Positions 1 through 7,817 of a DNA stretch of 42,095 nt are shown piece after piece. The first letter of the stretch is position 1, and every line of letters starts with the position of its first letter. The notes beneath the pieces are model-generated. The model was not told the origin of the DNA. It did not search any database and saw only the letters and a list, made by a program, of their open reading frames with translations. This DNA is from Desulfovibrio sp. JC010 (GTDB taxonomy: Bacteria > Desulfobacterota > Desulfovibrionia > Desulfovibrionales > Desulfovibrionaceae): contig NZ_VOIQ01000023.1 in assembly GCF_010470675.1 (NCBI RefSeq), positions 1 to 42,095 on the forward strand, in the 5' to 3' direction. A program made the position numbers and the translations under genes.

Positions 1-677
1 AAGGCGTACTTGATGAAGTTGATGGCGTAATCTCTGGTGATCTTGGAACCGCTGAAGCCGAGCAGGATGATCCCCGCATTGAGGACGATGTAGGCTTCGC
101 ATTTTACAAGAATTACCTGCGCGGCAATCATGGAAAAGCTGATGCAGATGGCAATGGCGACCAGCACCAGCCCGGCGGATTTGGCTATGTCCCAGCTCAT
201 GCTTGAAAGCATGGTGTCGAAGACCTGAACCCCGGCCAGAAAGATGCTGCCAGCCGTCACCGGCGGGGCTCCAAGTTCCTGCGCCGTCTTGCTCAGCCCG
301 ATAATGATCTGATTGGTCCATTCCTTGTAGTAAATGAGTATGGCGAACATCAGTCCGGCATAGAGCATGAGCATGATGAATTCGGCCATGGCTTCATCAA
401 TTCCGGTCTGTTTCGTGGCTATACGAAAGCCCAAAAAGCAGACATCCAGAATCAGGAGAAGTCTAAACAGAACCTTGGCGTGCTCGGTGAGCAGATCATC
501 CCATTTACCGGCCTTGGCATGGAATTCCGTTGCGATGCGGGAGAGTATCTGCGTGTCGGCTGTGGCTGTGCCAGCCACCGAAGCGTTTGCAGATGCGTCA
601 GCAGCCATGAACAGAACCAGCAGGGCGGAGAAGATAAAGCCCGCAAAGAGAATGAAACGATAGTTTACAGCAACCAT
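1..677 (-). CDS. trbL: TrbL, polytopic T4SS inner-membrane protein (partial, C-terminus beyond window)
   Basis: TrbL (VirB6-type) is the multi-span inner-membrane channel component of the P-type conjugation apparatus. The window holds the first 225 codons, running off the left edge. A signal-like hydrophobic start (MVAVNYRFILFAGF, with Ala/Ser-rich end near residue 32) is followed by hydrophobic segments around residues 70-90, 95-115 and 170-215, as expected of TrbL. The ATG lies 2 bp after the trbJ stop, so it is translationally coupled to it. The order trbE-trbJ-trbL is that of Ti-plasmid and ICE-type trb operons, in which trbF, trbG and trbI normally follow; these would lie left of the window. 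No trbK (entry exclusion lipoprotein) is found between trbJ and trbL. Confidence 0.85.
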   Translation of the reverse strand, partial: MVAVNYRFILFAGFIFSALLVLFMAADASANASVAGTATADTQILSRIATEFHAKAGKWDDLLTEHAKVLFRLLLILDVCFLGFRIATKQTGIDEAMAEFIMLMLYAGLMFAILIYYKEWTNQIIIGLSKTAQELGAPPVTAGSIFLAGVQVFDTMLSSMSWDIAKSAGLVLVAIAICISFSMIAAQVILVKCEAYIVLNAGIILLGFSGSKITRDYAINFIKYA

Positions 678-679
678 GG

Positions 680-1492
680 CTAGAATCCGAGCGGCTCCGG
701 GCCAGCTTCTTTTTTACAGGCTTCGCCGTAGGTGGGGGCAAAGAATTTCTCGCTATCCTGCCGCAGAATTTGCTGATCCTTTTCCTTCTTGGCTTCGATC
801 ATGGACTGATTCTGAATCTGGGTAGCCAGCAGCGCACGGAGTTTGCGGATTTCCTGAATCTGAACACTGCTGAGCTGGTTGGCAGCTTCAAGGGCCTGCA
901 TGCGTCCTTCCGGGGTGCTGAGCAGACCTTCAATGTAGGAATCAAATTCCGCAGAATCGCTGATTTCCTGCAACTGACTGCCGGAAAGTTTGAACGTGGC
1001 CTTGGTGGCGGCATCCACTCTTTCAGACCATTTGGACCAGTATTCCTTGTATTTCTTGGTGAACTTGGCGTTGGGTTGGCCGACCAGTCTTTTGGCGGAA
1101 TTGAAGTCCGGGTACTGGGCCTCGTAAATGCCGTCCAGCACCTCAATATCGCCCACAGTGGTGACCAGATTCTTTGAAAGCTGAGCCAGTCTTTTAAAAT
1201 CCCGGATGACGCTGTTTTTGATGGCAAACGGCAACCGGATCGTGTTCCGAACCATGTTGGTGTACTGCTGGATATTTTGCTGGACCATCATAATCTGCTG
1301 CTGGGTCTGCATCATTTCTTCCTTGTAGGTCCGCCACATTGATTCAAGCTGTTCAATGTTTGTGACCCGCTCCAGCATTTGCAGGAATTTGTCACTGCAA
1401 TTGACGCAGGTCACGGTCATGGCAGAAGCCGGGGATGCGCTGATGATCCCCACGAGCAGAGCTATTGCGGGCGCGACTTGTCGCATTTTCAT
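680..1492 (-). CDS. trbJ: TrbJ, P-type conjugative transfer periplasmic protein (VirB5-like)
   Basis: 270 aa. The N-terminus (MKMRQVAPAIALLVG...ASA) is a signal peptide; the mature part is largely helical, with a long Gln-rich amphipathic stretch (residues about 60-90, QTQQQIMMVQQNIQQ) typical of TrbJ/VirB5 minor pilus or adhesin components. A CVNC pair just after the signal is typical of TrbJ. The ATG at 1492 is chosen over an upstream in-frame ATG because it has an AAGGAG ribosome site at the right distance and overlaps the TGA of trbE as ATGA. Followed 2 bp later by trbL. Family assignment is from sequence character and operon position. Confidence 0.85.
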   Translation of the reverse strand: MKMRQVAPAIALLVGIISASPASAMTVTCVNCSDKFLQMLERVTNIEQLESMWRTYKEEMMQTQQQIMMVQQNIQQYTNMVRNTIRLPFAIKNSVIRDFKRLAQLSKNLVTTVGDIEVLDGIYEAQYPDFNSAKRLVGQPNAKFTKKYKEYWSKWSERVDAATKATFKLSGSQLQEISDSAEFDSYIEGLLSTPEGRMQALEAANQLSSVQIQEIRKLRALLATQIQNQSMIEAKKEKDQQILRQDSEKFFAPTYGEACKKEAGPEPLGF

Positions 1493-3912
1493 ATAAAATC
1501 TCCTTGTCTTTCCTGAAGCCAATGTTTTGGCCATTGCTGACCGTGAGTTTTTGAAAGATCCCGAATCCGGGCCAGACTCGCCTTGTCCGACGACCCCACA
1601 AACGAAAGCGCGACCGGGCCGAGAGCCAGCTCAATGAGTCGCCGACCTTCCGGGGAAACCACGTAGTAGTCGCGTTTGGGTGTGGCCGAAGCGATGATTT
1701 CAATCTGGCGGGAATTGAGTCCCAGCCCCTGATAAAGTTTGTATTGGGCTTCCTGAATTGCCGCCGGATTAGGCAGGTAGATTTTGGTCGGGCAGGATTC
1801 CACCAGCACATCCAGAATCCCGGAACGACATGCATCTGAAAGGGATTGTGTCGCCAAAACCACCGCGCAGTTGACCTTACGCAGAACCTTCAGCCATTCC
1901 CGGATTTTTTCCCTGAAAACCTTATGGCCGAGCATGATCCATGCTTCATCAAGGATGAGCAGCGCGGGCTGGCCGTTCAGTGCTTTTTCAATGCGATGGA
2001 AGAGATAGAGCAGGACCGGGATGATGTTCTTGTCACCGAGATTCATAAGCTCGTCGATTTCAAAGACCATGAAATCAGAAATGCCGAGATCGTCGGAACT
2101 GGCATCAAGCAGCCTGCCCATGGCTCCCTCGCCGGTGTAATGTTTGATGGCCTCGCGCAGTTCTTCGTTTTGCAGGCTGTGGTAAAAGTCGGTCATGGAA
2201 CGCATGTGTTCAGGGTTATTCCTGATCATGGACATGGCGATATGGATGGCGTTTCTGTGGGCCGGAAGCACGTTCAAGCCCTGCATGGTCGCCAGTGTTT
2301 CGATCCATTCTTCCGCCCAGCTTTGTTCAGCATCCGAATCAACGTGCTGGAGCGGAGCAAAAGACAAAAGAGAATCGTCAGCAGCGATTTCATAATGAGA
2401 TCCGCCAGCACCAAGGCAGAGGGGGAGCATTGATTTGCCTTTGTCGAAGGCAAAAATGGTGGCCTTCTGATAACGACGGAACTGGGCCGCCAGAATTCCC
2501 AGCAGTGTGGATTTACCCGCACCGGTAGGGCCGAAAATCAGGGTATGACCGATGTCGTTCACATGCAGGTTCAGCCTGAACGGGGTAGAACCGTTGGTTG
2601 CGCAGTACATGAGCGGCGGTGATGAAGGCGGGAACTTGTCCGAAGGATTATGTTCCAGGCCAGCCCAAATTGTAGCCAGCGGGAGCAGGTCGGCCAGATT
2701 CATGGTGTTGATGATCGGGCGGCGTACGTTGGCGTATGAATTACCGGGATGTGATCCAAGCCATGCTTCAAGGGCGTTGATTCCTTCGATGCGGCTGGGG
2801 AAACCCTGATCAAGCAGTTTGCGGCGCAGCTCTCTGCTGTTTTCTTCCAGCTCGCCCAAGTCGCTGCTCATCAGGACAATTACGGCAGTATAGAAACCGG
2901 CACCGACCAGCCCGGACTGAAGTTCTTCAATGGCCTGTTCGGCATCATCTGCCATGCTTCTGGCGTCCCTGTTTTCCTTGGCGTTGGCATTGTCCTTGAG
3001 CTGATCCCAGATTTTATAAATCTGTTGCGACCAAGTCTTTCTGAACTTCTCCAATTCCTGCTGGGCCTCGTACTGATCCATGCAGATGAAGCGGGTGGAA
3101 AACCTGTATTCAATGGGCAGTGATTCAAAATTGGAAAGCATGGACGGCCAGCTGTCCGGCGGAAAGCCGTCCACAGCCAGAACTTTGATGAACCTGCCGC
3201 CGATGCTGGGCTGCAAGCCCCCGGTCAGATCCTGCCCGCCGAGAAGAGCATCAAGATACATAGGCACTTTGGGCAGCAGTATCGGATGCTCTTCACCGGT
3301 AAGGCATTTATTCAGCAGAGACAGGAAGGTTGAATAAGTATGCAGGTTCCCGTGTTCGTCCGGGAACTCAATGTCTGCAAGATGAGTCAGTTCCATTGAG
3401 AGCGAAAGGGAATCCTCCAGCTCCTGCGCAACTGTCAGGAACTTACCCAAAGCCTTTTCAAGATGATTGACGGCAGCGGCATTTTCGTAAGCAAGACTGC
3501 TTAACTTTTGGGTCAAAAATTCAGGCTTATAGGTGATGATCAGATAAGTCTCGGTGGAATAGAATGTCCCGGACGATTCAAAGATATTTCTCCTTTCATC
3601 TTCAATGGCTTGAGTGACGAAATCCGGGAAAAAACTTGTCCCGGCGTGCGGATATTCAGTCGCAGTTGAGCGGATAGCCTCAACATGCAGCATCCAGCCG
3701 GAATCCAGATTTTTGATGCCGCTGTTCACCCGGCTGCTGACAACAGCCAGTTCTTCAGCAGTACTGGAAGCCGTATCCTGTGCGCGGAATTTCCAGCCGG
3801 TCATGAGCGAACCGTCTTTGCAGAGCAGCACGCCGTTATTGATCATGGCCGCGTAAGGCAGCAGGTCCGGGAGTCCTTTCGGTTTGTGGCGGTAATCTTT
3901 GAGTGCGATCAT
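1489..3912 (-). CDS. trbE: TrbE, T4SS ATPase (VirB4 family)
   Basis: 807 aa, a usual length for TrbE/VirB4. This is the large cytoplasmic ATPase that energises pilus assembly and substrate transfer. Walker A (GPTGAGKST) lies near residue 450, Walker B (LLILDEAW) near 650, and the downstream VLATQS motif follows, as in the VirB4/TraC family. The N-terminal half carries the CagE/TrbE/VirB domain. The start is taken at the ATG at 3912 (MIALKDYRHKPKGL), which overlaps the trbD stop as ATGA; an extension upstream would run into trbD. The stop overlaps the trbJ ATG the same way, so trbD-E-J form a coupled translation chain. Confidence 0.92.
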   Translation of the reverse strand: MIALKDYRHKPKGLPDLLPYAAMINNGVLLCKDGSLMTGWKFRAQDTASSTAEELAVVSSRVNSGIKNLDSGWMLHVEAIRSTATEYPHAGTSFFPDFVTQAIEDERRNIFESSGTFYSTETYLIITYKPEFLTQKLSSLAYENAAAVNHLEKALGKFLTVAQELEDSLSLSMELTHLADIEFPDEHGNLHTYSTFLSLLNKCLTGEEHPILLPKVPMYLDALLGGQDLTGGLQPSIGGRFIKVLAVDGFPPDSWPSMLSNFESLPIEYRFSTRFICMDQYEAQQELEKFRKTWSQQIYKIWDQLKDNANAKENRDARSMADDAEQAIEELQSGLVGAGFYTAVIVLMSSDLGELEENSRELRRKLLDQGFPSRIEGINALEAWLGSHPGNSYANVRRPIINTMNLADLLPLATIWAGLEHNPSDKFPPSSPPLMYCATNGSTPFRLNLHVNDIGHTLIFGPTGAGKSTLLGILAAQFRRYQKATIFAFDKGKSMLPLCLGAGGSHYEIAADDSLLSFAPLQHVDSDAEQSWAEEWIETLATMQGLNVLPAHRNAIHIAMSMIRNNPEHMRSMTDFYHSLQNEELREAIKHYTGEGAMGRLLDASSDDLGISDFMVFEIDELMNLGDKNIIPVLLYLFHRIEKALNGQPALLILDEAWIMLGHKVFREKIREWLKVLRKVNCAVVLATQSLSDACRSGILDVLVESCPTKIYLPNPAAIQEAQYKLYQGLGLNSRQIEIIASATPKRDYYVVSPEGRRLIELALGPVALSFVGSSDKASLARIRDLSKTHGQQWPKHWLQERQGDFI

Positions 3913-4208
3913 TTCAGCTTTGCCCCGCCGATCTGCCACGGAGTGGAACGGGCAGCGTAAAAATTCTGCTGGTTGAAATGACGCAGGCCGATCTTGGAAA
4001 GCTGCGGATCAAAGCTAGCGTTTTTTTGCAGGATGAAGACCGTTACAACCCAGAATACAAGGGCAGCACCGCCAGCATAGAGGGTGAATCCTCCAAGAGC
4101 GATCAGGATGGCGAACAGCGCGGAATAAAGCAGCGGTTCGCGCTCGGCACCCATGACCAGCGAAGGCCGGTACAGGGAAGCGTGAATGGGGATCTTCCTT
4201 CCACTCAT
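3909..4208 (-). CDS. trbD: TrbD, small T4SS membrane protein (VirB3 family)
   Basis: 99 aa. Begins MSGRKIPIHASLYRPSLVMGAERE, the basic lead-in characteristic of TrbD/VirB3, followed by two closely spaced membrane segments at about residues 28-62. VirB3 proteins associate with the VirB4 ATPase at the inner membrane, consistent with trbE being next. Both ends overlap their neighbours by 4 bp (ATGA), trbC before and trbE after. Confidence 0.88.
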   Translation of the reverse strand: MSGRKIPIHASLYRPSLVMGAEREPLLYSALFAILIALGGFTLYAGGAALVFWVVTVFILQKNASFDPQLSKIGLRHFNQQNFYAARSTPWQIGGAKLK

Positions 4209-4525
4209 ACTACCGCCCCGGAGAAGCTGAAGATTGAATCGACAATGGATGCGGCCAGCGCAACAAAGGACATGCCGAATACGGTTTTGAGCAGGGTCTT
4301 GAAACCGCCCTCAAGTTCTTCTCTTTTCATGATAAAAGCGATGCCGGAAATACCCATCCCGCCGATGCAGATCCAGCGGCCAACAGGGCCGGTGATGGTG
4401 CCGACGACCATTTCCATGGGCGTGCTGAGTTCATTGATTGAGTTGGAAGCAAAGGCCGCGTCAGGCAGAGCAGTCAGCAGGAGTATTGCCAGAAGGGGCA
4501 GATATTTATGCTTATTTGTTTTCAT
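4205..4525 (-). CDS. trbC: TrbC, conjugative pilin (VirB2 family)
   Basis: 106 aa. Signal sequence with cleavage likely after AFA (residue about 26), a short polar segment, then two hydrophobic helices (about 38-62 and 84-100) separated by a short basic loop (MKREELEGG). This is the layout of TrbC/VirB2 pilin precursors, which in RP4 are processed and cyclised. Starts 14 bp inside the trbB coding region and overlaps trbD by 4 bp. Position between trbB and trbD is the canonical one. Confidence 0.88.
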   Translation of the reverse strand: MKTNKHKYLPLLAILLLTALPDAAFASNSINELSTPMEMVVGTITGPVGRWICIGGMGISGIAFIMKREELEGGFKTLLKTVFGMSFVALAASIVDSIFSFSGAVV

Positions 4526-5471
4526 CGTAGATGTACTCCAAGATGTATTTTTGATTAACGGGGTCGTATCCGATTACTTCCGCCACTTCGGAGACTGTCC
4601 GGCCCTTGCGGGTGCGGCGGATGAATATCAGAAAGTCCACTGCCGAGCCGATCAGTTGCGGCATGGGCGAGGTGGATGCTTCCGAGATAAGTTGCTCAAT
4701 ACGCAGCAGACCTTCTGCCGCAGAGTTGGCGTGAACAGTGGCAATGCCGCCGGGGTGTCCGGTATTCCAAGCCTTGAGCAGGTCGAGGGCTTCGCCCCCG
4801 CGCACCTCGCCAACAAGTATCCGGTCCGGGCGAAGCCTCATTGTCGCCCGGACCAATGACTGGATGGAGGTGTACGGAGTGGTGTGCAGAAAAATTGAAT
4901 TGCGGGACTGACTTTGCAGCTCCGCAGTGTCTTCGATGATGACCAGCCGGTCAGCAGGAGAGACTTCCGAAATTGATTTGATAATGCCGTTGACCAGCGT
5001 GGTCTTGCCGGACCCGGTCCCACCTATGACGACAATATTTTTCTTGTCTTTCACGGCGGCCAGAGTCCCTTTCATCACCTCAAGATTCATGATCCCGCTG
5101 ACCACGTACTCTTCCAAAGGAATTACCCGGCTGGCTTTCTTCCTGATGGTAAAAGAAGCACTGCGCACGACCGGCGGATACAGACCTTCAAAACGACTGC
5201 CGTTGAGCGGTTTTTCAGGGGGTAATTCACCCTCAATGATGGGATTTTTGTCGGTAACGGTGGTATTTAGCGCACTGGCAACCAATGAAATGATCATGGC
5301 GGTCTGGCTCGAAGCAAGAGCACCTGCGATAACCATTTCTTCACCGAGCTTTTCAATCCAGAGTTTACCGTCCGGGTTGACCATGATTTCAACTACTTGT
5401 TCATCTTCAAGAGCTGAAACAATGGTCGGTCCCATGTTGTGCAGCAGGTTCCTGACAAGCCGCTCATCCAT
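4512..5471 (-). CDS. trbB: TrbB, T4SS traffic ATPase (VirB11 family)
   Basis: 319 aa, the usual length. VirB11-family hexameric ATPase that switches the T4SS between pilus assembly and DNA transfer. Walker A GGTGSGKTTL is near residue 154, an Asp box (IIEDTAELQ) near 187, Walker B-like region ILVGEVRGGEA near 220 and the His box TGHPGGIATVHANS near 243. The ATG at 5471 is preferred to an upstream GTG because it overlaps the traM stop as TGATG. It is the first trb gene and directly follows the traK-L-M block, joining the Tra and Trb modules in one operon. Confidence 0.93.
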   Translation of the reverse strand: MDERLVRNLLHNMGPTIVSALEDEQVVEIMVNPDGKLWIEKLGEEMVIAGALASSQTAMIISLVASALNTTVTDKNPIIEGELPPEKPLNGSRFEGLYPPVVRSASFTIRKKASRVIPLEEYVVSGIMNLEVMKGTLAAVKDKKNIVVIGGTGSGKTTLVNGIIKSISEVSPADRLVIIEDTAELQSQSRNSIFLHTTPYTSIQSLVRATMRLRPDRILVGEVRGGEALDLLKAWNTGHPGGIATVHANSAAEGLLRIEQLISEASTSPMPQLIGSAVDFLIFIRRTRKGRTVSEVAEVIGYDPVNQKYILEYIYDENK

Positions 5472-5884
5472 CACGAACCCCACACAATGACTGAGATTGA
5501 AACGGCAACGGACAACCCGAAAAGAACCCCGGCGAAAATCGCCATGGCCCGGATTGAGCTGATAAAACGGCTCATCTGCTTTTCATGCTCGCTGATCTGG
5601 GCCAGACAATTGTCGATGTTGGCTTTGACCGCTTTGCTCAACAGGCTGTTGGTGGATTTGCGCACCTCAGCAGCAAAAGAAGCAACATGGCCGGACATGT
5701 CAGCGGAAAGCTTTTGCTGATGTTCGGCCAGCAGCAATTCATACTCATTCAGGGCGGCGCGATGCATGGTCACGGCCATGAGAATGGGATCATTCTCATC
5801 AAGCAGCATTTTGTGCTTTTCAGCGATCAAGTCGCGCACGCCCTGAATGGTGAGGGGGGCATTTTCAGAAATCTGCTCAGACAT
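5471..5884 (-). CDS. traM: TraM-like protein of the IncP transfer region
   Basis: 137 aa, close to the length of IncP TraM. The N-terminal part is soluble and helical with a conserved-looking LIAEKHKMLLDENDPIL segment (residues about 19-35) that resembles the IncP TraM family, then a coiled-coil-like region, and one C-terminal membrane segment (about 115-135) ending two residues before the stop. It sits downstream of traL exactly as in RP4 (traK-traL-traM). RP4 TraM is reported to stimulate transfer; its mechanism is not established. Assignment is by position, length and partial sequence resemblance. Overlaps the trbB start. Confidence 0.7.
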   Translation of the reverse strand: MSEQISENAPLTIQGVRDLIAEKHKMLLDENDPILMAVTMHRAALNEYELLLAEHQQKLSADMSGHVASFAAEVRKSTNSLLSKAVKANIDNCLAQISEHEKQMSRFISSIRAMAIFAGVLFGLSVAVSISVIVWGS

Positions 5885-5890
5885 ACCGCA

Positions 5891-6610
5891 CTAAAGTCCG
5901 CTGTTTGAAAGTTCCTGCTGAACTTCTTTCCAGATCATTTTCAGCCGCTGCCGGGTCATGATCGGAAGGGTGCTTTCCTGCGCTTCATCAAAGGACATCT
6001 TTGCTGTGAGCAAATTCTCAAGGTCCTTGCCGAAGGTTTCTTTCTTTTTTTGGGGAAGACGAATCAGTGCGGCAATGCGGTGGGAGTTTTCCCGGTAGAC
6101 CTTGAAGCTTTCGAAATTTTTGTCTTTCCTGCTGATAGAGCCGAAGTAGTTATTCAACCAGATATAGATGGGAACATGGAATGTTTTAACCAATGAATTT
6201 AAGCCAGTAAGAGTGTCAGGTAGAGCCTGTCCGCCGGTAATTACCGTGTGCAGGTTTATCTCTATTCCAGTCTCATCGAGCATTTCAAAAACTTCGTTTT
6301 CAGAAAGATAGCTTGCGAGCGGAACAAAGGTGGCCGCTCCGTTATCGATGACCATTTCCGCGTCATCAGGAAGGGCCAGCATGAGTTCAACAAGCTTGTC
6401 GAATCTTCTGGGATCGATGTCGTCATCCTTCATAATGTCCAGCGCAGTGACGTTAAAACTTTTGTAACCGGCAAATGTCGCATTCACCGGATCAGTGTCC
6501 ACGCAGGATATTTCTTTTCCGGATTCGAGAAGATATTGGGTAAGCAGACTGGCAACGAGGCTTTTACCCACGCCGCCTTTGCCTTGCAGAATCATGTTTA
6601 TTTTCGCCAT
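5891..6610 (-). CDS. traL: TraL-like ParA/MinD-type P-loop ATPase
   Basis: 239 aa, matching the RP4 TraL length. N-terminal deviant Walker A typical of ParA/MinD ATPases (GKGGVGKSLVASLL, residues about 11-24), a CVDTDP motif near residue 36-41 and a VIDNGAA Walker B-like segment near 87-93. In IncP systems TraL is encoded between traK and traM, as here. Its partner is not known; a role in positioning or in substrate preparation near the membrane is an inference from the ParA fold. GGAG ribosome site 8 bp before the ATG; 14 bp after traK and 6 bp before traM. Confidence 0.82.
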   Translation of the reverse strand: MAKINMILQGKGGVGKSLVASLLTQYLLESGKEISCVDTDPVNATFAGYKSFNVTALDIMKDDDIDPRRFDKLVELMLALPDDAEMVIDNGAATFVPLASYLSENEVFEMLDETGIEINLHTVITGGQALPDTLTGLNSLVKTFHVPIYIWLNNYFGSISRKDKNFESFKVYRENSHRIAALIRLPQKKKETFGKDLENLLTAKMSFDEAQESTLPIMTRQRLKMIWKEVQQELSNSGL

Positions 6611-6624
6611 GTTAATACTCCAGA

Positions 6625-6972
6625 TCAGTCATTTCCGATGAGGTTTTCTTCGACTTCTTCTAAGGTCACTTGATTGTCGTGATTGAATGGTCTTGTTTCC
6701 GTGTTATTGGCAGGAGAACCGTCTCCGCCGGTGTCGGGGAGTTTGGAGATGATGGAGACGATTCTTCCTGCTTTGGAGGGTGAGGGATTATTTTTTCTAC
6801 GAACACCATTCAGGTTGTAGGCGCAAAAATTCTGGTAAGTCATTGTGATCTTATTGCTTTCAACTAAGTGGTCATAGATCATTCTTTTGTTGAATCCATT
6901 CTCGTGAAGAGCTTTGATCTCTGGCAGATTTGCTATGATTTCGACTTTTGCGAATCCCTTATTTTTGCTCAT
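6625..6972 (-). CDS. traK: TraK-like oriT-binding conjugation protein
   Basis: 115 aa. RP4 TraK binds and bends DNA at oriT and stimulates relaxosome activity. The N-terminal two thirds here (AKVEIIANLPEIKALHENG, then a YDHLVESNKITMTYQNF helix-turn-helix-like segment around residues 30-50 and basic GVRRKNN) is characteristic of TraK-family proteins; the C-terminal 45 residues look disordered and acidic. Followed by traL and traM in RP4 order. The start overlaps the end of the upstream 62-aa gene by 14 bp. If the analogy with RP4 holds, oriT should lie just upstream, in 7148-7440. Confidence 0.78.
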   Translation of the reverse strand: MSKNKGFAKVEIIANLPEIKALHENGFNKRMIYDHLVESNKITMTYQNFCAYNLNGVRRKNNPSPSKAGRIVSIISKLPDTGGDGSPANNTETRPFNHDNQVTLEEVEENLIGND

Positions 6973-7147
6973 CAGGTTCCTCCAAGAGAAGCATGAGAGC
7001 TAATTTCCTTTTTGCTTCAGGAAGCCCTTTCACAATCGCATTTCTGAAAGGGCGGTATCCCGAATATCCCAAAGCCTTTGCAGCTTCTTCGTAGGAGTTG
7101 AACTTCTTGCGGAGTTGTTTTGCTAAGTATTCGTCGCTGATTGACAT
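6959..7147 (-). CDS. Small HTH-like protein, first gene of the conjugation operon
   Basis: 62 aa, not recognised by family. It is strongly helical and charged; the segment around residues 18-40 (SYEEAAKALGYSGYRPFRNAIVKG) has the spacing of a helix-turn-helix, so DNA binding is plausible. It occupies the place of traJ relative to traK in IncP plasmids, but is too short to be a typical TraJ and shows no clear similarity. It is the promoter-proximal gene of the whole tra/trb operon, directly behind two TGCTAA palindromes at 7159-7197, and overlaps traK by 14 bp. It could be an autoregulator or a relaxosome accessory protein. Confidence 0.65.
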   Translation of the reverse strand: MSISDEYLAKQLRKKFNSYEEAAKALGYSGYRPFRNAIVKGLPEAKRKLALMLLLEEPDEQK

Positions 7148-7158
7148 GAAGTCTTGCT

Positions 7159-7173
7159 ATGCTAAATTAGCAT
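7159..7173. promoter_or_regulatory. Palindromic operator O1 (ATGCTAA-A-TTAGCAT)
   Basis: A perfect 15-bp odd-length palindrome, ATGCTAA A TTAGCAT. On the minus strand it lies between a TTGACA -35 element (plus positions 7178-7183) and the presumed -10 region of the tra/trb operon. A bound repressor would therefore block RNA polymerase. Related sites stand at 7183, 7663 and 8000. Confidence 0.75.
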
Positions 7174-7177
7174 TTGA

Positions 7178-7183
7178 TGTCAA
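7178..7183 (-). promoter_or_regulatory. -35 element of the tra/trb operon promoter
   Basis: Reads TTGACA on the minus strand, a consensus -35, about 35 bp upstream of the first gene's ATG. It is flanked on both sides by the two 15-bp palindromes. The -10 is weak (ATAGCA or CATAGC after 16-17 bp) and partly inside operator O1, so the exact promoter start is uncertain. Confidence 0.5.
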
Positions 7184-7197
7184 TGCTAATTTAGCAT
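7183..7197. promoter_or_regulatory. Palindromic operator O2 (ATGCTAA-T-TTAGCAT)
   Basis: Second perfect 15-bp palindrome, identical to O1 except for the central base. Centres are 24 bp apart (7166 and 7190), a little over two helical turns, so cooperative binding on one DNA face is possible. Lies just upstream of the -35 element. Confidence 0.75.
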
Positions 7198-7302
7198 CGA
7201 CTTGATAGTTGGGATTTGAATGAATGAGAAGGGACGACGGTGATGCGTATGTATGAAAGACGGAAGGCTGAGGCTGGTGCCAGAATGGAGATAGGGCAAA
7301 GA

Positions 7303-7340
7303 AAAACACCGTCTAATAGTAGCATTTTAGACGGTGTTTT
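7303..7340. terminator. 14-bp perfect hairpin; bidirectional terminator or oriT-type inverted repeat
   Basis: The arms AAAACACCGTCTAA (7303-7316) and TTAGACGGTGTTTT (7327-7340) pair perfectly around a 10-nt loop. A-run and T-run flanks make it look like a bidirectional Rho-independent terminator separating the leftward 54-aa gene (ending at 7441) from the tra promoter. A second hairpin (GGCAAT/ATTGCC, 7345-7361) follows. Because IncP oriT lies upstream of traK and contains inverted repeats, an oriT role is an alternative, but no IncP nic-site consensus was seen. Confidence 0.55.
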
Positions 7341-7440
7341 GCTGGGCAATTTAATATTGCCTAGTATGATATTTATTTGAATTAGAGTGATTTATTTGTC
7401 TGTTTGTAAAACTGTTGATGTGTAAAAAAAAGTTGTGATT

Positions 7441-7605
7441 TTAGGATGTTTCTGGTGTGCTGGTGGCGTCATCAATGTTTTCTGTGATTTTTTGAATCTC
7501 CTTACCGAGGAAGTATAGCAATAGACCTGCCTCCTCATTAACAACTCCAGATAAAAAGTTAATTGTTGCTGCGATCTTATATAGATTTGATATTTCATTT
7601 GTCAT
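7441..7605 (-). CDS. Small 54-aa protein behind a TGCTAA operator
   Basis: A 54-codon gene starting at the ATG at 7605 with a GGAG ribosome site 9 bp before it and ending TAA at 7441. The protein begins MTNEISNLYKIAATINFLSG and continues with VNEEAGLLLYFLGKEIQKI, an amphipathic, alpha-helical, acidic composition unlike a random frame; the other, longer frame here (7392-7598) is compositionally poor and lacks a ribosome site. It resembles in style the short helical proteins often found in mobile elements, but no family is recognised. A TGCTAA-type palindrome (7663-7675) lies about 60 bp upstream and a strong hairpin (7303-7340) lies downstream. Confidence 0.6.
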   Translation of the reverse strand: MTNEISNLYKIAATINFLSGVVNEEAGLLLYFLGKEIQKITENIDDATSTPETS

Positions 7606-7662
7606 TAAGTGCTCCAAGCTTAGCTTATGAGTTGTTGTAATTTTTAAAACTTCTAAATTAAA

Positions 7663-7675
7663 TGCTAAAATAGCA
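7663..7675. promoter_or_regulatory. TGCTAA-type operator O3 upstream of the 54-aa gene
   Basis: TGCTA-AAA-TAGCA, a 13-bp palindrome with 5-bp arms differing by one base from the O1/O2 core. Located 58 bp upstream of the ATG of the 54-aa gene on the minus strand. Confidence 0.55.
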
Positions 7676-7817
7676 CTTTGTGTTTAGTTGAGATATGAGA
7701 AAAATGTTGAAAAGTAAACCGTGATTTTGAAAAATATTTAATTGCATTGACCGATATTTTATTTGTTTTGAGTGTTTGAGTATCGCAAGGTGCATAAATA
7801 ATGGCGCAAAATTGTCT

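Noticed and set aside
770-1177. 135-codon plus-strand frame opposite trbJ
   Set aside because: Antisense shadow of trbJ; the minus-strand frame fits TrbJ with signal peptide and operon overlaps.
3903-4859. 318-codon plus-strand frame opposite trbB-trbE
   Set aside because: It spans four confidently assigned minus-strand genes; a shadow of their codon pattern.
7242-7379. A 45-codon plus-strand frame (MRMYERRKAEAGAR...) upstream of the tra promoter
   Set aside because: It has no clear ribosome site and runs through both arms of the strong hairpin at 7303-7340; composition after residue 20 is not protein-like.
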